Assembly (NCBI RefSeq): GCF_002081715.1
Contig: NZ_MUKP01000031.1
Span: 1-64,000 of the forward strand
Source of the DNA: Nocardia donostiensis
GTDB taxonomy: Bacteria; Actinomycetota; Actinomycetes; Mycobacteriales; Mycobacteriaceae
Reading direction: 5' to 3'
DNA: 64,000 nt
Of the stretch, positions 53,747 to 61,973 are shown in pieces (position 1 is the first letter of the stretch; each line of letters starts with the position of its first letter). The notes below the pieces were generated by a model, which saw only the letters and a list, made by a program, of their open reading frames with translations, was not told the origin of the DNA and made no database searches. Both the position numbers and the translations under genes were made by a program.

Positions 53747-54849
53747 TCGGGGTACTCGGCGCCTCCGGCTCTGTCGGCCGGCACGTGGTGGATCTGTTGC
53801 GTGACCGCGGAGAGCTCCGGGTCGGCGGTCGCACCACCGACAGCCTGCCCGCGGCCGGGCAGCGGGTCCGGGTGGACCACACCGACCCGGAAAGCCTCGC
53901 GGCGTTCTGCGCCGGGCTGCGCATCGTGGTCAACTGCGCCGGGCCGTCCTACGAGGTCAAGGACCGGGTCGCGACGACGGCCCTGGCCGCGGGGGCGGAC
54001 TACGTCGACCTCGGCGGCGACGACCCCGCACACGAAGCGCTGACCGCGTCCGGTGCGGTCAGCGACGGTCGTACTGTGCTGCTGTCCGCAGGCACGGTGC
54101 CGGGCTTGGCGGTGCTGCTACCGCGGTGGCTGGCCGCCGAACTGGACGGCGGCCCCGGCGGCGCCCGGCTGACCGCCTACGTCGGCGGTCTCGAACACGT
54201 CTCGCCTGCCGCCGCCTCCGACATCCTGTTGTCGTTGACGGTCGGCGGAGCGGGCGGCGAACCGTTCGGCCACCCGCTGGCCGCCTGGCGGCACGGCCGC
54301 CGCGAGCTTCGAGCACTGCGAGCCGAGGAAGACGCCGAGGTGCCGTTCTTCCCGGACCGGGTCGCCCTGCAACCGATCCTCACCGCGGAACTGGAACGTC
54401 TCGCCGCGCGGCTGCGCCTGGCCGAACTGGACTGGTTCAACGCCTATCCCGGTCGGCTCGCTCGGACCGTGTTCAGCCGCCTGCCGATGCTCTCCCGGCA
54501 GGCGGGGGCCGAACAGGACGGGATTCGGGACCGGATGATCCAGGCGACCGAGATCGACCTGGCGGGTCGAGCCCCGTATTACCGGATGGTCATGACCCTG
54601 CGCGGCCGGTCAGATGCGGTGACCGCCGTGCTGCGCGCCGAGAACAGCTACCGGATCACCGCTTTCGTCGCTGCCGCCGCGGCGGCAGCGATCCTGGACC
54701 GGCGTGCTCCGACCGGCCTGCACTTCGCGGGCGACGTGCTCGACCCCGGCGCACTGGTCGATGGCCTGGTCGAGTCCGGAACCGCCGATATCGCGCTGCA
54801 TCAGGGCGATATCGGCGCCCCGGACATGCTCGAGGACGGTGCGCTGTGA
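53743..54849 (+). CDS. saccharopine dehydrogenase-like protein of the NRPS cluster
   Basis: The 368-residue product starts at GTG in the NRPS 2 stop. It opens IGVLGASGSVGRHVVDLLRD (Rossmann), then VVNCAGPSYEVKDRVATTAL and VLLSAGTVPGLAVLLPRWL, as in the saccharopine dehydrogenase NADP-binding family. The C-terminal part (AELDWFNAYPGRLARTVFSR) is not recognised. A conserved gene of unknown function occupies this position between the second NRPS and the imide reductase in the coelibactin cluster of Streptomyces coelicolor, as I recall. A redox or oxidation-state role on the assembly-line intermediates is an inference. Confidence 0.75.
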   Translation: MIGVLGASGSVGRHVVDLLRDRGELRVGGRTTDSLPAAGQRVRVDHTDPESLAAFCAGLRIVVNCAGPSYEVKDRVATTALAAGADYVDLGGDDPAHEALTASGAVSDGRTVLLSAGTVPGLAVLLPRWLAAELDGGPGGARLTAYVGGLEHVSPAAASDILLSLTVGGAGGEPFGHPLAAWRHGRRELRALRAEEDAEVPFFPDRVALQPILTAELERLAARLRLAELDWFNAYPGRLARTVFSRLPMLSRQAGAEQDGIRDRMIQATEIDLAGRAPYYRMVMTLRGRSDAVTAVLRAENSYRITAFVAAAAAAAILDRRAPTGLHFAGDVLDPGALVDGLVESGTADIALHQGDIGAPDMLEDGAL

Positions 54850-55922
54850 CGCAGGCGAACTCGCTGCGCACTGTCGTCTGCGGGACCAACTTCGGCCGGT
54901 TCTACGTCGAGGCGCTGCGCAACCTGCCCGGTTTCACCCTGGCCGGTCTCCTGAGCCGAGGCAGCGCGCACGCCACGGGCTACGCCGAGAGCCTGGGCGT
55001 GCCGTGTTACACGTCGGTGGCGGAGCTGCCGGACGATATCGATGTGGCATGCGTCGTGGTGCCGTCCGGCGTGGCCGGTGGTGGCGGGGCGGTGCTGGCT
55101 CGGCAATTGCTGGAGCGCGAGGTGCATGTTCTGCAAGAGCACCCTCTGGCTCCGGAGGAGATGTCGGCCTGTCTGCGCGCGGCGGGCGCCACCCGCAGGC
55201 AGTACCGGGTGAACACGCACTATCCGCGGCTGCCCGAGGTGCGGCGGTTCGTCGCTGCCGCGGCGCGGCTGCGCGACCGGCAGGGCATTCTGTTCGCCGA
55301 TGTCGCGAGTCCGGTGCACCTGCTGCACCCGCTGGTCGACATCCTCGCTCGAGCCTTGGGCGGACCCCGCCCCTGGGAGTTCGGTGAACCCACCCGGATC
55401 GGGCCCGTGCACACGCTCGGCGGACGGATCGCGGGTGTGCCTGTCGCCCTGCGCGTGCACAACCAGCTCGACCCCACCGACATCGACAACCACGCGCTGT
55501 TCTGGCCCAGGATCACGCTGGTCGCCGAAGGTGGCACGCTCACCATCGCCGACCTGCACGGCCCGGTGCTGTGGAGCCCGCGGCTGCACGCGCCGCGCGA
55601 TGCCGACCACCGGCTCATGCTGCACGGCGGGTCGCTCGACCTGCCGACCACCTCGGTGCTCGGCCCGGCGGCCCAGCACCAGCCTGCGTATACGGAGCAC
55701 TTCCGTACAACCTGGCCCGCCGCGATCGGCGCTGCGCTCGCCGAGTTGGCCGAGGCGATCCACGCGGCGGCCGATCCGATGCGCGGCGTTCAGCGCGATC
55801 TCGCGGTATGTCGGTGCTGGTATCAGCTGACCGAGCGGCTGGGGCCGCCGGAGCCGGTCCGGTCGGTCCCACCGAGCCCGCTGGGCGTGGCCGAGCTGGC
55901 CGATACGGTGGAGGTCGCGTGA
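54846..55922 (+). CDS. thiazolinyl imide reductase (YbtU/PchG/Irp3-like)
   Basis: The 358-residue product starts at a GTG that overlaps the previous stop and has a Gfo/Idh/MocA-type N-terminus: VVCGTNFGRFYVEALRNLPG, VACVVVPSGVAGGGGAVLA, then HVLQEHPLAPEEMSACLRAA, the catalytic-domain start typical of thiazolinyl imide reductases. These enzymes reduce a thiazoline ring to thiazolidine while it is bound to the assembly line, using NADPH. The presence of this gene predicts one thiazolidine in the product. Length fits YbtU (366). It overlaps the methyltransferase that follows (GTGA). Confidence 0.85.
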   Translation: MTQANSLRTVVCGTNFGRFYVEALRNLPGFTLAGLLSRGSAHATGYAESLGVPCYTSVAELPDDIDVACVVVPSGVAGGGGAVLARQLLEREVHVLQEHPLAPEEMSACLRAAGATRRQYRVNTHYPRLPEVRRFVAAAARLRDRQGILFADVASPVHLLHPLVDILARALGGPRPWEFGEPTRIGPVHTLGGRIAGVPVALRVHNQLDPTDIDNHALFWPRITLVAEGGTLTIADLHGPVLWSPRLHAPRDADHRLMLHGGSLDLPTTSVLGPAAQHQPAYTEHFRTTWPAAIGAALAELAEAIHAAADPMRGVQRDLAVCRCWYQLTERLGPPEPVRSVPPSPLGVAELADTVEVA

Positions 55923-56623
55923 GGTCCGATTACGCTGCCGCCGCCGAGTTCTACGAGCTGGTGGCCGACCGGCAGGTGCGCGTCAGCGGTCCGGTACTCG
56001 TCACCGCGCTGGCCGGGGTGGACACTTCGGCAGGCCCGGTCGTCGAGATCGGCGCGGGGACCGGCCGGGTCACCGAGATCATCGCCGAGGTACTGCCGGG
56101 CGCACGCGTGCTGGCCGCCGAACCCTGCGACCCGATGCGTGCTGTGCTCACCGCCCGGGTCCTGCGCGGTGACCTGCGTGATCGGGTGACCGTGGTCGCC
56201 GAGTCGGCGCAGACGTTGCCGCTGCCCGATCGGATCAGCGCCGCCGTGGTTTTCGGTGTGGTCAACCACCTCACTCCTGACGAACGGGTGGACCTGCTGC
56301 GACGACTCGCCCGGCGACTGCCGCAGGGCGCGCCGATCGTGGTGGAGCTGATGGGGGGAACCCGGGCCCAGCCCGTCCGTCGCACCCGGATCCTGCGCGA
56401 ACCCATCGGCGGGCTGGTCTACGAGTGGTGGGGCAGCGCCGAGCCTGTCACGGACCGAAGGTTGCACTGGCGCACCACCTGGAAGGTGCTCCGCGGCGAC
56501 GAGTTGGTTCGACTCGTGCGCGAAGACTACGACTGGGAGCTGGTCGGTCTGGACGAGCTGGCCGAGGAGACCGGCTTGCGCAGTCGGCTCCTCGGCCCCG
56601 AGATCGGAGTGCTCACCACGTGA
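55919..56623 (+). CDS. class I SAM-dependent methyltransferase A
   Basis: The 234-residue product (GTG start in the previous stop) has motif I VVEIGAGTGRVTEIIAEVLP, motif II LAAEPCDPMRAVL, motif III around RVTVVAESAQTLPLPDRISA and VVFGVVNHLTPDERVDLLRR. It is clearly paralogous to the methyltransferase at 57863-58573 (LEIGAGTGRVTEVIAKTVPQ). O-, N- or C-methylation of the peptide, or a non-methylating role, cannot be told. The 3' end overlaps the convergent P450 by 11 bases. Confidence 0.8.
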   Translation: MRSDYAAAAEFYELVADRQVRVSGPVLVTALAGVDTSAGPVVEIGAGTGRVTEIIAEVLPGARVLAAEPCDPMRAVLTARVLRGDLRDRVTVVAESAQTLPLPDRISAAVVFGVVNHLTPDERVDLLRRLARRLPQGAPIVVELMGGTRAQPVRRTRILREPIGGLVYEWWGSAEPVTDRRLHWRTTWKVLRGDELVRLVREDYDWELVGLDELAEETGLRSRLLGPEIGVLTT

Positions 56624-57818
56624 CCGGCAATCGTATCGGCCCGAAGGAGATACCGCCGTGCCGGAATTCCAGCTCGTCCGCCACGGCGGCGAGTCGCAGG
56701 TTCGGAATACGGTCGAACAAGGTGCCCAGGGCGACCTCCAGCTCGACCCGTGCGAGATTCTGGCCGACGCATTGATGCGCACCCGATCCGAATGCGACAT
56801 GTGTCCGGGCGGACCGCTGGGCATCGATGCGGTCCGGTTCGTCGAAGACCGCCGGGTCGTGGTTCGCCGCGGCCAGGAGTGGGATCACTCCGTCGCCTGC
56901 GCGTATCGTCGTCCCAGCGATCTCCACGTCCGCTGTCGCCACCCGCAGCGCGATCGAGTCGCCGACCGAAAGCACCCGCAGCAGTTCGTCCACCGCTCCC
57001 GGCAGCACCGTGTGGTCTGCACGCAATTGCGCGAGCAGATCCGGGTTCTCCAGCAATGTGAGCACGCTCAGCGAGATCTGGCTCGTCGTGGTTTCCATCC
57101 CGGCTATCACCGTGATCGTGACCGTGGCGAGCAGGTCGTCCCGGCTGAGGGTTCCCTGCTGGTAGTGGTCGACGATCAACTTGCTCAGCAGGTCGTCGCC
57201 CGGGTTGCGTTCGCGCTCGGTCACCAGGCCACCGAAAACCTCGAACAGCGTTTCCAGTCCTGTTGCGGCGCTGGTCGCGTCGCTGTCTGCGCCGCCGATG
57301 TGCTGGGAGCCGAGTGCGGCGGTCATCTTGCGAAACCATGGGTCGGTTCGCCGCAGTCCGATCATCTCGCCCATGACCGTGGTGGACACCACGCCCGCGA
57401 ACTGGCTGACCAGGTCGACCGGCCCACCGTCGCGCAGCAGATCGTCGATCCGCTCGTCGACGATCCGCTGCACCGCGCGCCGCATCACTCGTGCTCGTCG
57501 CATGGTCATCTCGGCCACCAGCATCCGCCGGTATCCGGTGTGCTCCGGCGGGTCCATCCGCAGGAAAGGACGTACTCGCGAGGCGACCTCCTGTTCGCCC
57601 GCGACCAGCGACGGAAAGTTCGGGTGCCGCACATCGGAACTTATTCGCCGGTCCGCGAGAACCGCCCGCACCTCGTTGTATCCGGTGATCGCCCACGCGG
57701 TGCGCCCGGTGGGTAGGGCCACTTTCGTGACCGGTCCCCTTGCCCGCATCTCGGCGTACTCGGCAGGGGGGAGGAAGGGGCAGCTGCGGCGCATCGGAAA
57801 CGGTCGTGGATCGGTCAT
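56613..57818 (-). CDS. cytochrome P450, CYP105-like, of the NRPS cluster
   Basis: The 401-residue product has P450 landmarks: YRRMLVAEMTMRRARVMRR, an I-helix ATVTITVIAGMETTTSQISL, ELLRVLSVGDSIALRVA (ExxR) and the haem loop VAFGSGAHQCVGQNLARVEL. It resembles CYP105-type bacterial P450s, and a CYP105 (CYP105N1) is encoded in the coelibactin cluster, where it is proposed to act on the peptide. It reads against its neighbours and shares a divergent promoter with the methyltransferase at 57863. Redox partners are not encoded in the window. The frame is open nine codons further upstream; ATG at 57818 was chosen for the family N-terminus. Confidence 0.85.
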   Translation of the reverse strand: MTDPRPFPMRRSCPFLPPAEYAEMRARGPVTKVALPTGRTAWAITGYNEVRAVLADRRISSDVRHPNFPSLVAGEQEVASRVRPFLRMDPPEHTGYRRMLVAEMTMRRARVMRRAVQRIVDERIDDLLRDGGPVDLVSQFAGVVSTTVMGEMIGLRRTDPWFRKMTAALGSQHIGGADSDATSAATGLETLFEVFGGLVTERERNPGDDLLSKLIVDHYQQGTLSRDDLLATVTITVIAGMETTTSQISLSVLTLLENPDLLAQLRADHTVLPGAVDELLRVLSVGDSIALRVATADVEIAGTTIRAGDGVIPLLAAANHDPAVFDEPDRIDAQRSARTHVAFGSGAHQCVGQNLARVELEVALGTLFDRIPNLRLAAVADELEFRHGGISFGPIRLPVTW

Positions 57819-57832
57819 GACGCAAACGCTAC

Positions 57833-57844
57833 TGTCGTACGACA
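57833..57844. promoter_or_regulatory. 12-bp palindrome in the divergent P450/methyltransferase promoter
   Basis: TGTCGTACGACA is a perfect palindrome 14 bases upstream of the P450 start, next to the candidate Zur box. The whole gap between the two genes is only 44 bases, so it must lie within a promoter. Owner unknown. Confidence 0.45.
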
Positions 57845-57848
57845 CTAT

Positions 57849-57863
57849 TGAAAAGGATATTCA
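57849..57863. promoter_or_regulatory. candidate Zur box in the divergent promoter
   Basis: TGAAAAGGATATTCA matches the Streptomyces Zur box consensus TGAAAATGATTTTCA at 13 of 15 positions, a stronger match than the first site. It covers the Shine-Dalgarno and the first base of the methyltransferase ATG, and lies 31 bases upstream of the P450 start, so binding would block both directions. Confidence 0.65.
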
Positions 57864-58573
57864 TGTTCATTGATACCTATGAGAACTTCGCCGAGTTCTA
57901 CGACATCACCGCGGCATGGCATGTACCGAAGATCGCCGGCCCGCTGGCCGAAGCGCTATCGGTGGTCGAGGGCACCGCAGGGCCGGTGCTGGAGATCGGC
58001 GCGGGCACCGGCCGTGTCACCGAAGTGATCGCGAAAACGGTGCCGCAGGCGGACATCATCGCCGCAGAGCCCTCCGTCCCGATGCGAGCGGTCCTGACCA
58101 GCCGCGTATTCGGCGACCCACATCTGCGCGACCGGGTCACCGTGCTCGAGGAGCCGGCACCGCATATGCGGCTGCCCGACCACCTTTCCGGGGTGGTGCT
58201 CGTCGGTGTCCTCGGGCACTTGACCGACGTGGAGCGGGCCGACCTGTGGGCTCGACTCGGGGAACGGCTGGCGCCGGGCGCGCCGATCGTCGTGGACTTC
58301 TTCGCCAGCGACCCGAGCCCGATGCCGCTGACCAAAGTGCTGTCCGAGCCGATCGGCGAACAGACCTACGAGTGGTGGGTGAGCTCGGCGGGTCTGGTCG
58401 ACGGGCTCATCCGCTATCAGCGCACCTGGAAGGTGATCGCCGACGGCGAGCCCGTCCGCTCGGTCGACACCACCAGCGACTGGGTGCCGCTGAACCTCGA
58501 ACAGCTGGCCGAGGAGTCCGGACTGACGGCTCGGCGCATCGGTGACTCGTCGATCGGGGTGCTGGCACGATGA
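57863..58573 (+). CDS. class I SAM-dependent methyltransferase B
   Basis: The 236-residue product has motif I VLEIGAGTGRVTEVIAKTVP, then IIAAEPSVPMRAVLTSRVF and VVLVGVLGHLTDVERADLWA, with a C-terminal part shared with its paralogue at 55919 (SEPIGEQTYEWW compare REPIGGLVYEWW). AAAGGA precedes the ATG at 57863; the ATG lies within the candidate Zur box. It is the first gene of the second plus-strand unit, and its TGA overlaps the start of the ABC transporter (ATGA at 58570-58573). Confidence 0.8.
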   Translation: MFIDTYENFAEFYDITAAWHVPKIAGPLAEALSVVEGTAGPVLEIGAGTGRVTEVIAKTVPQADIIAAEPSVPMRAVLTSRVFGDPHLRDRVTVLEEPAPHMRLPDHLSGVVLVGVLGHLTDVERADLWARLGERLAPGAPIVVDFFASDPSPMPLTKVLSEPIGEQTYEWWVSSAGLVDGLIRYQRTWKVIADGEPVRSVDTTSDWVPLNLEQLAEESGLTARRIGDSSIGVLAR

Positions 58574-60270
58574 AGGAACTTCTGGGCGAGGTGCGTCGGC
58601 CACTGGGCATCGCCATGGTGCTTCAGGCGGCCGCGGCGGTGGCGGGCATTCTCCCGTTCTATGCGGTAGCGGTACTCGCCGGCCGGCTGCTCGAACCCGG
58701 CGGCGGATCGGTCTGGTTCCCGGTTGCCCTGGGGTCGGTATCGGCGCTGGCCGCACTGGTGCTGGCGACGGCTGCCACGATGGTCAGCCATCTCGCGGAT
58801 GCTCGGCTGCAGTTACACCTGCGGCGCATGTTGATCGACCAACTCGGCCGGGTGCCATTGGGCTGGTTCTCCGCCAAGGGTTCCGGTGCCGTCGGGAAGG
58901 TGGTGCGCGACGACGTGCACGGGATGCATCACCTGGTCGCGCACTCGCTGCTCGACCTGACCAGCACGATCGCCGCCCCGTTGACCGCGGCGGTGATCCT
59001 GTTCCTCACCGATCCGTGGCTCGCGCTGATCAGCCTGGTGCCTTTGGTGGCCGGGGTGGTGCTGTTCGCTCGCTCGATGTCCGGTTCGACCGCGCAGTTC
59101 GAGCGCTACAGTGCGGCGCAGCAGCAGATCAACACCGGCATCGTGGAATTCGTCAACGGCATCGCGGTCGTGAAGACCTTCGGTGGGGGGCAGCGGGCAC
59201 ATCGCAAATTCGTCGAAGCCGTCGACGCTTTTCACGACTTCTTCAGCAAGTGGATCGGGCAGACGATTGTCGCCACCACCGCGTCCTTCCTCGTTGTCTC
59301 AGCACCCGCCGTGCTGCTGCTTGTGCTGGGCGTCGGTTCGGTGCTGGTGATCTCCGGGGTGAGTACGGCGCCTGACCTGATCACCGCCGCGTTGCTCGCA
59401 CCGCCGCTGGCCGCGCCACTGTCCACGATCGGGGTTCGGGCACCGCGGCTGCGGGCGGGGCTGGCCGCCGCTGGATCGGTGCGGGCGTTGCTCGCCGAAC
59501 CCGAACTGCCGCAAGCGGCGACACCCGCCACACCGTCCGGATCGGTGGTGCAGATGCGACGGGTGGGGTTCTCCTACGACGGGCAGACCCCCGTGCTGCG
59601 CGACGTCGACCTGGAGCTACGGCCCGGTACGGTGACCGCTCTGGTCGGCCCGTCCGGGGCAGGCAAGTCCACACTCGCACTACTGGCCGGCCGCTTCTTC
59701 GACGTCTCCGAAGGGCAGATCACGCTGGGCGGCAAGGACATTCGCGAACTGGATACGCGGACGCTGTTCCAACACATCGGGTTCGTCTTCCAGGAAACCG
59801 AGCTGCCGCGGATGTCGGTGGCCGCTAATATCCGGCTTGGCCGGCACAACGCCACCGACGAGCAGGTACGCGAGGCAGCGCGGGTGGCCCGCATCCACGA
59901 CCGGATCGTGCGTGGTCCACGGGGATACGACGCGATCGTGGGCGCGGACGTGGAGTTTTCCGGTGGTGAGCGGCAGCGCATCGCCATCGCGCGCGCCGTG
60001 CTCGCCGATACACCGGTGCTGGTGCTCGACGAGGCCACCGCATTCGCCGACCCGGAATCCGCGGCCGACATCCAGGAAGCGCTGTCGGAGCTGGCGGCCG
60101 GCCGCACGCTACTGGTGATCGCACACCGGCTGCGCACCATCGCGGACGCCGACCAGATCGTGGTGCTCGACGGCGGCCGTGTCGTCCAACGCGGACGACA
60201 CGCCGACCTGCTGGCAGAACCGGGTCGCTACAGCCGAATGTGGCAGGCCCAGGAGGGAATCCGCGCATGA
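58570..60270 (+). CDS. ABC transporter with fused TMD-NBD (YbtP/IrtA-like)
   Basis: The 566-residue product has about six hydrophobic segments in the first 320 residues (LGIAMVLQAAAAVAGILPFY at the start) and a nucleotide-binding domain: Walker A LVGPSGAGKSTLALLAG, signature FSGGERQRIAIARAVLAD, Walker B PVLVLDEATAF and H-loop LLVIAHRLRTI. The exporter fold is used by YbtP/YbtQ and IrtA/IrtB, which actually import metal-siderophores, so uptake is the likely direction here. It pairs with the next gene as a heterodimer; overlap ATGA at both ends. Confidence 0.85.
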   Translation: MKELLGEVRRPLGIAMVLQAAAAVAGILPFYAVAVLAGRLLEPGGGSVWFPVALGSVSALAALVLATAATMVSHLADARLQLHLRRMLIDQLGRVPLGWFSAKGSGAVGKVVRDDVHGMHHLVAHSLLDLTSTIAAPLTAAVILFLTDPWLALISLVPLVAGVVLFARSMSGSTAQFERYSAAQQQINTGIVEFVNGIAVVKTFGGGQRAHRKFVEAVDAFHDFFSKWIGQTIVATTASFLVVSAPAVLLLVLGVGSVLVISGVSTAPDLITAALLAPPLAAPLSTIGVRAPRLRAGLAAAGSVRALLAEPELPQAATPATPSGSVVQMRRVGFSYDGQTPVLRDVDLELRPGTVTALVGPSGAGKSTLALLAGRFFDVSEGQITLGGKDIRELDTRTLFQHIGFVFQETELPRMSVAANIRLGRHNATDEQVREAARVARIHDRIVRGPRGYDAIVGADVEFSGGERQRIAIARAVLADTPVLVLDEATAFADPESAADIQEALSELAAGRTLLVIAHRLRTIADADQIVVLDGGRVVQRGRHADLLAEPGRYSRMWQAQEGIRA

Positions 60271-61973
60271 TCACCGCATTGCTGGCCGCGCTTGGCCCGA
60301 GCTACTCGCCTGCGTTCCGGCGACTGCTCGTCCGCGCCGCTATCGCCGCGATCCTGCAAGGCGTGGCGCTCGCGCTGCTGGTTCCCCTGTTGCGCGCCGT
60401 GCTCAGCGACGACCCTAGCTCCGGATGGCCCGCGTTCGCCGCGTTCGCGGTCTGCTCGGTACTCGCACTCGGTGCACAGTTCAGCGCGCAGAAGCACGGC
60501 TTCGCCGTCGGGTCCGCGGTCGCGCGACAGCTGCACGCTCGGCTCGGTGACGCCATCGCGCGGCTGCCGCTCGGCTGGTTCGATCAAGCCAAGATCGGCA
60601 TGCTCACCCGGATGAACACCGATCAGGTCCTCGGTGTGATGGAGGTGCCGGCTCACCTGGTCCGCCTACTGGCCAACGGTCTGTTGACGCCGGCAGCCAT
60701 CGTGGTGGTGATGGCGGCATTCGAGCCACGCCTGGCCCTGGCACTGACACTATCCGCACCGGTGCTGTACGGCGTGGCACGGTGGAGCGCCCAGCGGATC
60801 CAACGGGCCGACTCCGAGCGCGGTGCGACTGCCGTAGAAACAGCCAACCGGATCCTGGAGTTCGGCCGCCACCAGCCCGTGCTGCGCGCTTACGACGGCG
60901 GCAAGCCGCTCGATGATGCGCTGCGGGCGAACTACGCGGCCGACCGCAGGATGCTGTGGCGCGCGGTGCCCGGACTCGTCGTCTTCGGCGTGACGCTGCG
61001 GCTGGTCTTCGTCGGCGTGCTGGCCCTGGGGGTGTGGCTGCTGCTCGACGACAGGTCGGCCGCCCCCACGGTGATCGCCGTGCTCGTGCTGGCGACCCGG
61101 TTCGTAGAGCCGGTCGCGACGCTCGCCGAGCTCGGTGGCGCGCTACGGCTCGCCCGCAACTCGTTGAACGAGATCAACGAGGTGCTGCGCACCCCGGCGC
61201 TGCCCGAGCCCGAGCAGCCGCGGCGCCCGGACCGATACGACGTCGAGTTCCGGGACGTGCGGTTCGGCTACGACGACCAGATGGTGCTCAACGGTGTCAC
61301 GTGCACCATCCCGGAGCGTGGGGTCACCGCCCTGGTCGGCTTCTCGGGTGCGGGAAAGTCCACGATGACCCGGCTGCTCGCGCGGTTCGCCGACCCGGAC
61401 GCCGGACAGATCCGCATCGGCGGCGTCCCGGTCGACCAGATCGCCACCGATGACCTGATGTCCCTGGTGTCCATCGTTTTCCAGGATGTCTACCTGTTCG
61501 ACGGCACGGTGCTCGACAACGTCCGCATCGGAGATCCGGACGCCGACGAACAGCGGGTACTGGATGCCGTCACTCGCGCCGGCCTGTCGGATCTGCACGC
61601 CGAACTGTCCACCGGGGAGGGCGGCATCCAGCTGTCCGGCGGGCAGCGCCAGCGGGTGTCGATCGCTCGTGCGCTGCTGAAGGACGCACCGATCATCGTG
61701 CTCGACGAGCCGTCCTCGGCGCTCGACCCGGAAAACGACGCGATCGTCCGCGCCACCATCACCGAACTCGCGGCAACCAAGACAGTGCTGGTGATCGCGC
61801 ACCGGCTGGAGACCGTCACGCAGGCCGACCAGGTGCTGGTGCTGGCGGACGGCCGGATCACCGAGCAGGGCACCCACGACGAACTCATCGCCGCGAACAC
61901 CCATTACGCCCAGCTCTGGCGGGCCCGCGAACGCGCCCGCGGCTGGCAACTCACCATCAAGGAGAACGCATGA
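60267..61973 (+). CDS. ABC transporter with fused TMD-NBD (YbtQ/IrtB-like)
   Basis: The 568-residue product has the same layout: N-terminal transmembrane domain (LLVRAAIAAILQGVALALLV, TPAAIVVVMAAFEPRLALAL) and an NBD with LVGFSGAGKSTMTRLLA, FQDVYLFDGTVLDNV (Q-loop), LSGGQRQRVSIARALL, Walker B PIIVLDEPSSALDPE and LVIAHRLETV. It is the partner of the ATPase before it. A signal peptide or separate binding protein is absent. It ends in ATGA shared with the fused methyltransferase/oxidase gene. Confidence 0.85.
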   Translation: MITALLAALGPSYSPAFRRLLVRAAIAAILQGVALALLVPLLRAVLSDDPSSGWPAFAAFAVCSVLALGAQFSAQKHGFAVGSAVARQLHARLGDAIARLPLGWFDQAKIGMLTRMNTDQVLGVMEVPAHLVRLLANGLLTPAAIVVVMAAFEPRLALALTLSAPVLYGVARWSAQRIQRADSERGATAVETANRILEFGRHQPVLRAYDGGKPLDDALRANYAADRRMLWRAVPGLVVFGVTLRLVFVGVLALGVWLLLDDRSAAPTVIAVLVLATRFVEPVATLAELGGALRLARNSLNEINEVLRTPALPEPEQPRRPDRYDVEFRDVRFGYDDQMVLNGVTCTIPERGVTALVGFSGAGKSTMTRLLARFADPDAGQIRIGGVPVDQIATDDLMSLVSIVFQDVYLFDGTVLDNVRIGDPDADEQRVLDAVTRAGLSDLHAELSTGEGGIQLSGGQRQRVSIARALLKDAPIIVLDEPSSALDPENDAIVRATITELAATKTVLVIAHRLETVTQADQVLVLADGRITEQGTHDELIAANTHYAQLWRARERARGWQLTIKENA

